From JBOGXF01 sp050694275 (GTDB lineage Bacteria; Actinomycetota; CADDZG01; WHSQ01): a stretch of DNA of 22,631 nucleotides. This document shows positions 1-8,102 of the stretch, one piece after another (the stretch's first letter is position 1; the number at the start of each line of letters is the position of its first letter). The stretch lies in contig JBOGXF010000059.1 in the NCBI GenBank assembly GCA_050694275.1, positions 1 to 22,631 of the forward strand. The letters run 5' to 3'. Under the pieces are notes generated by a model that searched no databases, was not told where the DNA came from, and was given only the letters and a program-made list of their open reading frames with translations. The translations under genes and the position numbers were made by a program.

Positions 1-157
1 AGCATCGGCCTGCATACGCCGGTCTCCTTTCGGCTCGGTTGGCTAGCACCTCCGAGCGTAGGAGGCCGGCGCTTGCGCGCCAGGGATTGTTAGGTCGCCC
101 TATCCCTACTCATCCGCGGAGAACCGATTTTTGCTCGCGCCTGCATGTGGTCTCCAC

Positions 158-310
158 GTGAAGTCATCGCTCGTGAAGGGATGCAGGTGGGATCGAGGAG
201 AAGTAACGTTCACTGCCAATCGCTGGGGTAAGAGCCGCCCTAAGTACGTCGTGCGCCTCAGATTTCAAGGCCAAGAGTGGGAGCTCAAAAGTATCCGCAG
301 ACTTCGCTAA
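158..310 (+). CDS. Possible small hypothetical protein, GTG start
   Basis: The frame is open from about base 62 to the TAA at 308-310. GTG codons at 158 or 173 are the possible starts; there is no ATG and no clear ribosome binding site. The last 37 residues read like a real basic beta-rich protein, with alternating charged and hydrophobic residues (for example PKYVVRLRFQGQEWELKS). No family is recognised. It is in the same frame as the next ORF, which starts one codon after this stop, so the two may be halves of one gene with a nonsense change. Confidence is low. Confidence 0.25.
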   Translation: MKSSLVKGCRWDRGEVTFTANRWGKSRPKYVVRLRFQGQEWELKSIRRLR

Positions 311-313
311 CCT

Positions 314-796
314 ATGCCTGCTCCATTAAGGCCCTTAATGTGGAACGGCCGGTCACCAGTCCAATCCTGTATCCGCGGATTTCATCGGGAGTCGTGCATC
401 TGGTGGGCAACTCTGGACGGAACGAACGCACCCGGCTCGATCACCATTCCGGCCCCCGAACGCATTCGCCAGACCGAGCCTGAAGCTCCCGTGTCGTCGC
501 TTCGATGGTATCGACGACGAGGAGACAGTCCATACTTTGTGTCTCTCAGCTGGCGATCCAGTGGACGCTTTACGGGCGAACCGGTATCGATCCCGATCAA
601 GGGGGTCGAAGGCAAGCTCATTCATTTGAAGCCCACAGAGGTCGCAGGCGATGTCGCGATCCAATGGTTCACGGGAAACCTACCTTGCAATTCCCTCTGG
701 CTTGAACTCACGACATCGGGCACCCTTTCGTCAATAAAGGCCGAGAAGGAAGGGCTCCGTATCGCGAGGTCTCTCCAGGGCGAATTGGTCCCGTAG
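314..796 (+). CDS. Hypothetical protein, possibly a decayed gene
   Basis: A 160-codon frame starting with ATG three bases after the preceding in-frame TAA. The first ~60 residues look random (rich in Pro, Arg and Trp). From about residue 65 on, the pattern becomes protein-like: a Trp-Tyr-Arg-rich stretch, then beta-strand-like segments such as GDVAIQWFTGN and a final helix. I recognise no family. Base composition is less GC-biased at third positions than in the glycolytic genes downstream, which suggests a foreign or decaying segment. No Shine-Dalgarno is seen before the ATG, so the true start may be further in. It converges on the methyltransferase gene ending at 845. Confidence 0.35.
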   Translation: MPAPLRPLMWNGRSPVQSCIRGFHRESCIWWATLDGTNAPGSITIPAPERIRQTEPEAPVSSLRWYRRRGDSPYFVSLSWRSSGRFTGEPVSIPIKGVEGKLIHLKPTEVAGDVAIQWFTGNLPCNSLWLELTTSGTLSSIKAEKEGLRIARSLQGELVP

Positions 797-844
797 CGAC
801 GAGCGCGGCTAGGCATCAGAGGGCCTTCCTGCATTCGAATACCG

Positions 845-2770
845 TCAGCTCCGCTCCGTAGGCGCGACGATCTCGTTGCAGATGCGCTCGATAGCGGCGC
901 GCTCCTGTTCCGCCTGCCCTTCGAGCGCGGCGACACGGGCGCGGTGCTCACGCAGGGCATCCGCAACCGTCTTCTGATCGTCCGGCACCGGGATGCGAAG
1001 CGACATGAGATCGCGCTCGGAGATGCGCCCGGACATCTCGCCGGTCGAGTAGATGGTCATCAGCTCGAGGAAGCGGGCAGTTCGAAGGATCTCGACGACG
1101 TAGTCGCGCTCGAATCCGTCCTCCAGTCGGAGGACCGAGAACTCGGGGATCGCGAGGGCGCCGTCGAGCTCGTCGGGAACCACGACCACGGCGCCGCGGT
1201 ACGCGCGGCGCCGGCTGATGAGGAGGTCGCCGGCTGAGAGCTCTCTCAGCGACGTGTAGTTGCTGTCTCGCCCGAGGATCCGCCTGGGGGCGATGGTCAG
1301 GCGCGCGGGATCGACCGAGCTCGTCTCCACGAGCAGGATCTCTCGGTCGGGAGCGAGATGGGGATTGACCTTCCTTGCATCAAAGCTCCCGATGTCCGAC
1401 AGCCTAAAGAGCTCGTGCCTGGGGTTGTCGGCGAACAGCGCGAGCGTGCGGCGGTGCTCGGGGATGTAGAACTTCGCGTCGATCCGGTCCCGGACCTCGC
1501 GCACGGGGACCATGTGGCGAGGGTCGCGCCGGCGGTACTGCTCGAGCGTCGCCGGAAGGTCGTTCTCGGGCGTCGGGCGACCCGTCGAGTTGAAGCCAAT
1601 ATTGTCGACGCGCTTCATGAACACCTCGTAGTCCTTTGGAACGCGCCGGGCCTTCTTCACGAACAACAGGCTTCCTCGCACGCTGGTTCCCGACGGCGCG
1701 AATGCCCAATCCGGTAGCTCGATGACCCCGAGAATCCGCGCCCTCTTGCGGATGTGCTCGCGGACCGCTGCGAGCTTTCGGTTGGTGAAGATCCCCTGCG
1801 GGATGACGATCGCGGCCGTGCCCCCGAACCGCAGCACGTCCAGGATTCGTTCGATGAACAGGACTTCTCGCGTCACCGACGACAGCGTTCCCGATCGCGA
1901 CCGGCCGAGCTCGAACCTGCTCAGGACCGACCGATCCTTCTCGTAGCCTGCGAACGGGGGATTAGCGAACACGACGTCGACGCTCTCCACGCCCAAGAGC
2001 GCCTCGGCGCGGGGATCGTCCGAGTCTTCGATCCTGAGCGCATTGGCCGTAAAGATGTTGCCGGGGTCGAGGCCGTGCATGAGAAAGTTCAGGCGCGCCA
2101 CTCGGGCCGTGCGCCGGTTGATCTCGGTGCCGATCAGGTGGCGCCGGCTGTAGTCGCGCAGCTTTTCGTTGATCTCTTCATCTGAGGATCCGCGCCGGCC
2201 CACCAGTTCTTCTCTGAGAAGCTTGGCGTACATGACGAAGAACCCGCCCGATCCACAGGATGGGTCGTAGACGGTGGCGTTCTCATCGAACCCGACGAGT
2301 CGGACCATGAATTCGACGATGCAGCGCGGGGTGAAGAACTGGCCCAGCTCTCCGCGGAAGGTTCTCCCGACGATGTGCTCGTAGATCGTCCCCTTCATGT
2401 CGGCGCCGTCGACATGCGAGGTCGTCTCTCTCAGGCTGTAGGGGGCGAGATGCCTGAAGACCGCGCCGATCGAGAGGTCGTCGGCCGCGATGTGGTCGTC
2501 GTCGAGCCAGATGTTGTCGAAACCCGGGGCGCTCTTCGCCTGGTCGAACAGCCCGCGGGCCGTATCGGCCAAGCCATCCGGTGAATCGGATCCCGCGGCC
2601 GTCAACTGCCCGGAGGCGCGGCTCTCGTCGAACAGCTTCACGAACAAGAGCTTGCTGAGCTCGTCGAACGCCTGGGCGGGATCGAATCCGTGGCGCTCCC
2701 ACAAGACGTTGTGGCAACGCTGCACCACCTGCTGAAGCTCGTGCTCGTGGAGGAAGCGGTCACCGGGCAT
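845..2770 (-). CDS. N6-adenine DNA methyltransferase fused to a type I S-like specificity domain
   Basis: A 641-residue protein predicted to methylate adenine in DNA using S-adenosylmethionine. Residues 1-135 resemble the helical HsdM N-terminus, and GQFFTP (143-148) is the usual lead-in to the catalytic domain. DPSCGSGGF (169-177) is the AdoMet-binding motif I and NPPF (270-273) is the catalytic motif IV of N6-adenine or N4-cytosine enzymes. From about residue 430 the sequence changes to one HsdS-like target-recognition domain (GDLLISRRRAYRGAVVVV is typical), ending in a coiled coil at 600-635. HsdM alone is about 500 residues, so this is an M-S fusion with one recognition domain. No HsdR or nuclease motif lies in the protein or beside it. 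It diverges from pgk with about 48 bp between starts. No Shine-Dalgarno is seen before the ATG. It could be an orphan methylase or half of a system whose nuclease is elsewhere. Confidence 0.85.
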   Translation of the reverse strand: MPGDRFLHEHELQQVVQRCHNVLWERHGFDPAQAFDELSKLLFVKLFDESRASGQLTAAGSDSPDGLADTARGLFDQAKSAPGFDNIWLDDDHIAADDLSIGAVFRHLAPYSLRETTSHVDGADMKGTIYEHIVGRTFRGELGQFFTPRCIVEFMVRLVGFDENATVYDPSCGSGGFFVMYAKLLREELVGRRGSSDEEINEKLRDYSRRHLIGTEINRRTARVARLNFLMHGLDPGNIFTANALRIEDSDDPRAEALLGVESVDVVFANPPFAGYEKDRSVLSRFELGRSRSGTLSSVTREVLFIERILDVLRFGGTAAIVIPQGIFTNRKLAAVREHIRKRARILGVIELPDWAFAPSGTSVRGSLLFVKKARRVPKDYEVFMKRVDNIGFNSTGRPTPENDLPATLEQYRRRDPRHMVPVREVRDRIDAKFYIPEHRRTLALFADNPRHELFRLSDIGSFDARKVNPHLAPDREILLVETSSVDPARLTIAPRRILGRDSNYTSLRELSAGDLLISRRRAYRGAVVVVPDELDGALAIPEFSVLRLEDGFERDYVVEILRTARFLELMTIYSTGEMSGRISERDLMSLRIPVPDDQKTVADALREHRARVAALEGQAEQERAAIERICNEIVAPTERS

Positions 2771-2805
2771 GGTTGCTTCTTAGCCTGCCAGGTCGCGGCC
2801 ACGAC

Positions 2806-2811
2806 TACACT
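2806..2811 (+). promoter_or_regulatory. -10 box of pgk, leaderless
   Basis: TACACT lies seven bases before the GTG at 2819. This spacing puts the transcription start at or next to the start codon, and no ribosome binding site is present between them. Confidence 0.55.
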
Positions 2812-2818
2812 CGCACCC

Positions 2819-4030
2819 GTGTTCGCCGCGACCGAAAGCCGCCTGCCGGCCCTCGACGACCTCGACGTCGCCGACCGCCGCGTGCTCGTGCGCTGCGACC
2901 TCAACGTCCCGCTGGAGGGCGGGCGGATCACCGACGACCTCCGCGTCCGCGCCTCGATTCCAACCCTTCGGGCGCTTCTGGACCGGGGCGCCGGGCTCGC
3001 GATCTGTTCCCACCTCGGCCGCCCCAAGGGCAACGTGGTGCCCGAGCTCAGCCTCGCCCCGGTCGGGGCGCGGCTCGCCGAGCTGCTCGACGAGGAGGTC
3101 ACCGTCCTCGACGAGATCGTGGGTGAGCAGGTCGAGAAGGCGTGCGCGTCGGACGCGCCCGCCGTGCTGCTCGAGAACCTTCGGTTCGACCCGGGAGAAG
3201 AGCGCAACGACCCGGACTTCGCCGATTCCCTCGCCCGGCTCGCAGAGGCATACGTGAACGACGCGTTCGGGTCGTCCCACCGCGCCCACGCGTCGGTAGT
3301 CGGGGTCGCCGAGCGGCTGCCGGCCGCCGCGGGGCTGCTCCTCGCCGACGAGGTCGCCAAGCTCGAGCGGCTGCTGCACGATCCCGAGCAGCCCTTCGTC
3401 GCGGTCCTCGGCGGGGCCAAGGTGTCGGACAAGATCGGCGTCATCGAGCACCTCTTGGAGCGTACGCAGTCGATCTGCATCGGCGGCGCGATGGCGTTCA
3501 CTCTGCTCGCGGCGCGCGGGCACGACGTCGGCCGCTCGCTCGTCGAGCGTGAGCGAGTGGACGAGGTCCGGGGGGTGTTGGATCTGGCAGAAGGAAAGGG
3601 CGTCGAGATCGTGCTCCCGGCCGACGTCGTCGCAGCCGATGCCCCCGAGCCGGGCGCACCGCACGAGAACGTTCCGCTCGATCTAATAGGCGACCGGATG
3701 GGCGTCGACATCGGTCCTGAGTCGCGCGCATCGTTCGCCGAGGTCATCGCGAGCGCGCGCAGCGTGCTGTGGAACGGCCCCATGGGTATCTTCGAGATCG
3801 AGGACTTCGCCCGGGGGACCAGAGCGGTCGCCGAAGCCATCGCCCGGGCGACCGAGAACGGCGCCTACACCGTCGCGGGAGGCGGCGATTCCGCGGCCGC
3901 GCTCGCACGGTTCGGGATGACCGACGCCGTGTCGCACCTGTCGACCGGGGGCGGGGCATCGCTCGAGCTGCTCGAGGGCAAGGACCTTCCCGGAGTCGCC
4001 GCGCTACGGCAGAAAGGATCGAATAGATGA
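2819..4030 (+). CDS. pgk: Phosphoglycerate kinase
   Basis: Catalyses the reversible transfer of phosphate from 1,3-bisphosphoglycerate to ADP, the first ATP-yielding step of glycolysis, in the cytoplasm. The 403 residues cover the whole family. Visible motifs are VRCDLNVPL near the N-terminus, CSHLGRPKG, LLENLRF, YVNDAFGSSHRAHAS, the hinge region GGAKVSDKIGV, WNGPMGIFE, and the nucleotide loop STGGGASLELLEG at the C-terminus. The frame extends upstream into the methyltransferase start region, but that part has no family similarity. The GTG at 2819 is chosen because it directly precedes the conserved N-terminus and sits seven bases after a -10 box. The stop overlaps the tpiA start (ATGA), so the two are translationally coupled. 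The usual upstream neighbour gap is absent here. Confidence 0.97.
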   Translation: MFAATESRLPALDDLDVADRRVLVRCDLNVPLEGGRITDDLRVRASIPTLRALLDRGAGLAICSHLGRPKGNVVPELSLAPVGARLAELLDEEVTVLDEIVGEQVEKACASDAPAVLLENLRFDPGEERNDPDFADSLARLAEAYVNDAFGSSHRAHASVVGVAERLPAAAGLLLADEVAKLERLLHDPEQPFVAVLGGAKVSDKIGVIEHLLERTQSICIGGAMAFTLLAARGHDVGRSLVERERVDEVRGVLDLAEGKGVEIVLPADVVAADAPEPGAPHENVPLDLIGDRMGVDIGPESRASFAEVIASARSVLWNGPMGIFEIEDFARGTRAVAEAIARATENGAYTVAGGGDSAAALARFGMTDAVSHLSTGGGASLELLEGKDLPGVAALRQKGSNR

Positions 4031-4794
4031 GGACCCCGTTGATCGCGGGCAACTGGAAGATGCACAAGACGCATTTCGAAGCGATCCATCTCATCGAGGC
4101 CTTGAGCCACGAGCTCGCGGCACACGATTTCGGTCGTGTCGAGGTCGCCGTGTGCCCTCCGTTCACGGCGCTGCGGTCGGTGCAGACGGCAATCGAGGAT
4201 CGGCATTACTCGTTCGGGCTCGGCGCCCAGAACGTCTACTTCGAGGCCGAGGGGGCGTTCACCGGCGAGGTATCGGCTCCGATGCTCAAGTCCCTGCGAG
4301 TCGACTACGTGATCATCGGTCACTCGGAGCGCCGGGAGGTCTTCGGCGAAACCGACGATGCGGTGAACGCGAAGGTCAAGGCCGCTCTCACCCACGACCT
4401 GGTGCCCATCCTGTGCTGCGGGGAGACCGAGCAAGAGCGCGAGCAGGGGGCCACCGAGAGCAAGGTCGAGACGCAGATCCGCGCCGACTTCGCCGGCGTG
4501 AAACCCGAGCGGGCGCGCGGCATCGTCGTCGCGTACGAGCCGATCTGGGCGATCGGGACGGGCAAGACCGCGACCCCCGACGACGCGCAGGCGACTATCT
4601 CCTACATCCGTACGGTTCTCTCGAAGGAATACGACGAGGACCTCGCGCAACAGGTGCGCATCCTCTACGGGGGAAGCGTGAAATCGGGCAACGCGGCGGC
4701 CTTGATGAAGCAGCCCGACATCGACGGAGCGCTCGTCGGTGGGGCATCGCTCGACGCGGTCGAGTTCGCGTCCATCGTGAAGGCTTCTCTGTAG
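4027..4794 (+). CDS. tpiA: Triosephosphate isomerase
   Basis: Interconverts dihydroxyacetone phosphate and glyceraldehyde 3-phosphate. The 255-residue TIM barrel is complete. GNWKMHKT holds the catalytic lysine near residue 12, IIGHSERRE the catalytic histidine, and VAYEPIWAIGTGKTA the catalytic glutamate and start of the flexible loop; ILYGGSVKSGNA is the phosphate-binding segment. The ATG overlaps the pgk stop by four bases and is preceded by an AGAAAGGA Shine-Dalgarno inside pgk. It is co-transcribed with pgk and probably with apgM, 11 bases downstream. Confidence 0.97.
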   Translation: MRTPLIAGNWKMHKTHFEAIHLIEALSHELAAHDFGRVEVAVCPPFTALRSVQTAIEDRHYSFGLGAQNVYFEAEGAFTGEVSAPMLKSLRVDYVIIGHSERREVFGETDDAVNAKVKAALTHDLVPILCCGETEQEREQGATESKVETQIRADFAGVKPERARGIVVAYEPIWAIGTGKTATPDDAQATISYIRTVLSKEYDEDLAQQVRILYGGSVKSGNAAALMKQPDIDGALVGGASLDAVEFASIVKASL

Positions 4795-4805
4795 CGGGGC
4801 GAGGG

Positions 4806-6095
4806 ATGCCCAAGAAGATCCTCTACGTCATCCTCGACGGGCTCGGCGACGATCCGCTCGACCCTCTCGGGGGAAAGACCCCGCTCGAGGTCGCCCGCAC
4901 ACCGCATCTCGACCGTCTTGCGGCGGAGGGTCGCAACGGCTACGTCACCACCGTGGGCGAGGGAATCGCCCCCGAGTCGGACATCGCCGTGTTCGCGGTG
5001 TTGGGCTACGACCCGCACGAGCACCACACCGGGCGCGGCCCCATCGAGGCGGTCGGCGCGGGGCTCGATGTCGCAGCCGGCGACCTCGCATATCGGGTCA
5101 ACTTCGCGACGGTCGAGCGGGACGGCGACGGATGGGCGATCGTCGATCGCCGGGTGGGGCGCGACCTCACCTCCGACGAAGCGCACGCGCTCGCCGCCGA
5201 GGTACAGAAAGAGGTGGATCTCAAAGGGGCTTCATTCGACTTTCGCGCCACCGTGGGTCACCGTGGCGTGCTCGTCCTGCGCTCGAACGAGGAGCCGCTG
5301 TCGGCCGAGGTCGAGAACGCCGACCCCGCCTACGGGCGGGCCGGAAGCCTGGGCGTGGCGAAGGAGACGTTCGCCAACCGCGTCGTTACGGTGACGCCGG
5401 TGTCGGGCCACGACGACGATCCGGCGGCCGTGCGAGCGGCGTCGCTCACCAACGACTGGCTCGGCGCCGCGTTCGAGGTCCTCGAACGTTCCGACGTGAA
5501 CCAAGAGAGGCGGTCTCGCGGCAAGCTCCCCGGCAACTTCATCCTCACCCGCGACGGCGGCGACCATCTGCCCGACCTCGTCCCGTTCAAGCAGAAGTTC
5601 GGCCCCGAGATGGGCTGTTTCGTGGAGATGCCGGTCGAGCTCGGGATCGCCCGTCTCACCGGAATGGGCGTGGTCGAGGCGCCCACCGGGATTCCCGCGC
5701 CCCAGCAGTACGAGGCGTGGGCCGAGCTCGCGCTCGAGGCCCTGGACGGCTACGACGGCCTGTACGTCCACATCAAGGGGCCGGACGTCCCCGCGCACGA
5801 CGGCGATCACGACGCCAAGATCGAGAGCATCGAGGACATCGACGCGATCTTCTTCGGGGGCATTGCGGATTCCCTCGACTACAGGAAGACGATCGTCGCG
5901 GCCACCGCAGACCACTCGACGAGCTGCGCCCGCAAGGCGCACACCGACGGCCCGGTGCCGCTCCTGGTCTCCGGTGGGGGGGTGCCGCCCGATGCGGTAG
6001 ATGTCTTCGGCGAGACCGCATCCCGGTCGGGGAGCCTGGGGCATCTGCTCGGCCCCGAGATCATGCCGAATCTGGTGAGCCTCGCCCGGGCCTAG
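4806..6095 (+). CDS. apgM: Archaeal-type cofactor-independent phosphoglycerate mutase
   Basis: Predicted to interconvert 3- and 2-phosphoglycerate without 2,3-bisphosphoglycerate, as a metal enzyme of the alkaline phosphatase superfamily. It has 429 residues, the usual length for the ApgM type, clearly shorter than bacterial GpmI (about 510). The N-terminal metal motif YVILDGLGDDP is followed by KTPLEVARTPHLD and by PESDIAVFAVLGYDP, whose serine is the expected nucleophile, then GRGPIEAVGAG. Near the C-terminus ATADHSTSCARKAHTDGPVP provides metal ligands. The long upstream extension of this frame is a shadow of tpiA. The ATG at 4806 follows GGGGCGAGGG and starts the conserved sequence. Its place directly after tpiA fits a glycolytic operon. 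Confidence 0.92.
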   Translation: MPKKILYVILDGLGDDPLDPLGGKTPLEVARTPHLDRLAAEGRNGYVTTVGEGIAPESDIAVFAVLGYDPHEHHTGRGPIEAVGAGLDVAAGDLAYRVNFATVERDGDGWAIVDRRVGRDLTSDEAHALAAEVQKEVDLKGASFDFRATVGHRGVLVLRSNEEPLSAEVENADPAYGRAGSLGVAKETFANRVVTVTPVSGHDDDPAAVRAASLTNDWLGAAFEVLERSDVNQERRSRGKLPGNFILTRDGGDHLPDLVPFKQKFGPEMGCFVEMPVELGIARLTGMGVVEAPTGIPAPQQYEAWAELALEALDGYDGLYVHIKGPDVPAHDGDHDAKIESIEDIDAIFFGGIADSLDYRKTIVAATADHSTSCARKAHTDGPVPLLVSGGGVPPDAVDVFGETASRSGSLGHLLGPEIMPNLVSLARA

Positions 6096-6138
6096 CCCCT
6101 CGGCACAGCTTCTGATACCGGTACCGTGTCGTAGCGGC

Positions 6139-6144
6139 TAAGGT
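6139..6144 (+). promoter_or_regulatory. Possible -10 box before secG
   Basis: TAAGGT in the 91-base gap between apgM and secG. A start about seven bases later would give a short leader containing the secG ribosome binding site. No convincing -35 is seen, and secG may simply be read from upstream. Confidence 0.3.
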
Positions 6145-6186
6145 TGAGGCAGCACACGGGCACATCCGAACTGACAGAGGTGAAGC

Positions 6187-6423
6187 TTGTCTCCGCTGAC
6201 TATCATCGTTCTCATCATCCACGTCATCGCATCCATGATGCTGATCCTGTTCGTCCTGCTCCATGCGGGGCGGGGTGGGGGTGTCTCCGAGCTCTTCGGC
6301 GGCGGCATGCAGAGCCAGGCGATGGGATCGACGGTGATGGAAAAGAACCTCGACCGGATCACGGTCATCACCGCGATCGTGTTCACCGGCACGACGATCC
6401 TGCTGGCCTTCCGCCTGCAGTAA
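6187..6423 (+). CDS. secG: Preprotein translocase subunit SecG
   Basis: Small membrane subunit of the SecYEG protein-export channel. Its 78 residues contain two membrane segments: about 3-25 (IIVLIIHVIASMMLILFVLL) and 56-75. Between them is the conserved cytoplasmic loop with HAGRGGGVSELFGGG, the SecG signature. The start is TTG at 6187, supported by the Shine-Dalgarno GAGGTG at 6177-6182 four bases upstream. The pgk-tpiA-secG order is common in Actinomycetota; here apgM is inserted before secG. The solute-binding protein gene follows after 17 bases. Confidence 0.93.
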   Translation: MSPLTIIVLIIHVIASMMLILFVLLHAGRGGGVSELFGGGMQSQAMGSTVMEKNLDRITVITAIVFTGTTILLAFRLQ

Positions 6424-6440
6424 GAGCCACGCGCTAGAGA

Positions 6441-8102
6441 ATGTCTCAGATGAGGTTGGGGGGCGTCGTCCCCGTTCTCGTCGCGCTCGCCCTCTTATCG
6501 GCCGCGTGCACGAACGATAATTCCGGAACGGTCGCGCCCGGCTCTCCGTCCCCGAGCCCGGATGAAACCGACTCCTCCACCGTCGGCGGAACCGAGCCCC
6601 CCGGGCCGTTCGGTGCGGACGACGAGGTCCTGAGGATCGCCACGAGCGAGCCGTCCACGCTCGACCCGATGCGGATCGGCGACCCCGGCTCGGTCCTCGT
6701 CGCCCGCCAGCTCTTCGAGGGTCTCACCCGGTGGGATCCAATCGAGGAGAAGGTGGTTCCCGCCGTCGCCGAGCGCTGGAGCAGCTCCGGCGGGGGCCGG
6801 GAGTTCACCTTCGAGCTGCGGCCGGGGACGACGTTCCACGACGGCTCGCCGGTGACGTCACAGGATTTTCGCTTCGCCTTCGATCGGATCGCCCAGAAGC
6901 GGAATGCGTCGGACCTTGCTTACACGCTCGAGCAGGTCGAAGGCTTCGTCGAGGTGAACGAGCTCGGGGACGCAAGCCGCCTGCGCGGCATCTCTACCCC
7001 GGACGAACTCACCCTCGTCATCAGGCTGACCGAGCCCTTCCAGGACCTCCCGAGCGTGCTGACCCATCCGGGTCTCGTCCCCGTGCCTCAGAGCGCGGTC
7101 GCGGATTACAACCGCTTCCTCAGCGAGCCCGTCGGCAACGGCCCGTTGCAGATCGCCGAGCCCTGGACCGGCGGAGAGGTGATGCTCGAAGACTTCCCCG
7201 GGTTCATCGACACCCCCGAGATCGACGGCCTCCGGGTCATGCCGTTCCCCGACGCGGCGGCGTCCTGGATTCCCTTTCTCCAGGGAGACATCGATATCGC
7301 AGAGGTGCCCGCGGGGCAGCTCGAGGCCGCGGCCGAAGAGTTCGGCGACGACGGTTTTCATCCGTTCCTCGCCGGCTACTACTACGGACTCAACGTCGAT
7401 TCCAAGCAGGTCAACAATCTCAGGGTGCGCAGAGCGATCAGCTTTGCGATCGATCGCGAGGCGATCGCCGAGAACATCTACAAGGGCACGCTCCAGCCGG
7501 CGCGAGGGATCGTTCCCGTGGGCATGCCCGGATTCTTCGAGAACGTGTGCGTGGGCACATGCGATTACGAGCCGGAACGCGCTAAGAGGATCGTCGATCG
7601 CCTCCCGCCCAGGGCGCGCCGCGTGACCCTCGCGTTCAACCAGGGATCGCCGCATCGCGAGGTCGCGCGGGCGATCCGGCGCGATCTCCGGGCCGCCGGG
7701 CTGCGGGTAAGGCTGAAGTCGTATCGCTTCTCCAGATATCTGAAACTGCTCCGGGAGGGCACCCAGTCCGCGTACCGGCTCGGTTGGATCTCCGAGTATC
7801 CATCTCCCGATGTCTTCCTGTGGTCCCTCTTCCACTCGTCGTCCCCCGACAATCACTCCGGGTTCGAGTCCAAGAGGGTGGACCGTGTGCTCGAAAACGC
7901 GCGCGCCGAGGCATCGGAGAACAAGCGCACTCAGCTCTATATCAGGGCCGAGAAGCTGATCCTCGAGAGTCTCCCGGTCGTTCCGGTGGGATCCTTTGTG
8001 ACCCACTGGGCCGCGCAAAACAACGTCGTCGACCTGACCTTCGACATCATGGGCGGATTCGATGCGATCGACGTCTCGCTCTCGGAGGACGGCGGCGGCT
8101 AG
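6441..8102 (+). CDS. Family-5 (oligopeptide-type) extracellular solute-binding lipoprotein
   Basis: Predicted to capture peptides or similar solutes outside the membrane for an ABC importer. Of 553 residues the first 23 form a lipoprotein signal ending LLSAAC, with Cys23 the lipidation site, followed by a Ser/Pro/Thr linker. The mature protein has the SBP_bac_5 pattern: LRIATSEPSTLDPM, a lobe with RPGTTFHDGSPVTSQDF, the hinge region with YYYGLNVDSKQVNNLRVRRA then ISFAIDREAI, and late in the protein LGWISEYPSPDVFLWSLF. No permease or ATPase gene is adjacent. The start could be ATG 6441 or 6450; neither has a strong ribosome binding site. The next gene overlaps its end by 41 bases. Confidence 0.9.
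   Translation: MSQMRLGGVVPVLVALALLSAACTNDNSGTVAPGSPSPSPDETDSSTVGGTEPPGPFGADDEVLRIATSEPSTLDPMRIGDPGSVLVARQLFEGLTRWDPIEEKVVPAVAERWSSSGGGREFTFELRPGTTFHDGSPVTSQDFRFAFDRIAQKRNASDLAYTLEQVEGFVEVNELGDASRLRGISTPDELTLVIRLTEPFQDLPSVLTHPGLVPVPQSAVADYNRFLSEPVGNGPLQIAEPWTGGEVMLEDFPGFIDTPEIDGLRVMPFPDAAASWIPFLQGDIDIAEVPAGQLEAAAEEFGDDGFHPFLAGYYYGLNVDSKQVNNLRVRRAISFAIDREAIAENIYKGTLQPARGIVPVGMPGFFENVCVGTCDYEPERAKRIVDRLPPRARRVTLAFNQGSPHREVARAIRRDLRAAGLRVRLKSYRFSRYLKLLREGTQSAYRLGWISEYPSPDVFLWSLFHSSSPDNHSGFESKRVDRVLENARAEASENKRTQLYIRAEKLILESLPVVPVGSFVTHWAAQNNVVDLTFDIMGGFDAIDVSLSEDGGG

Noticed and set aside
4152..4805. Long N-terminal extension of the phosphoglycerate mutase frame
   Set aside because: It is Arg/Gly-rich shadow of tpiA; the family sequence begins at ATG 4806.
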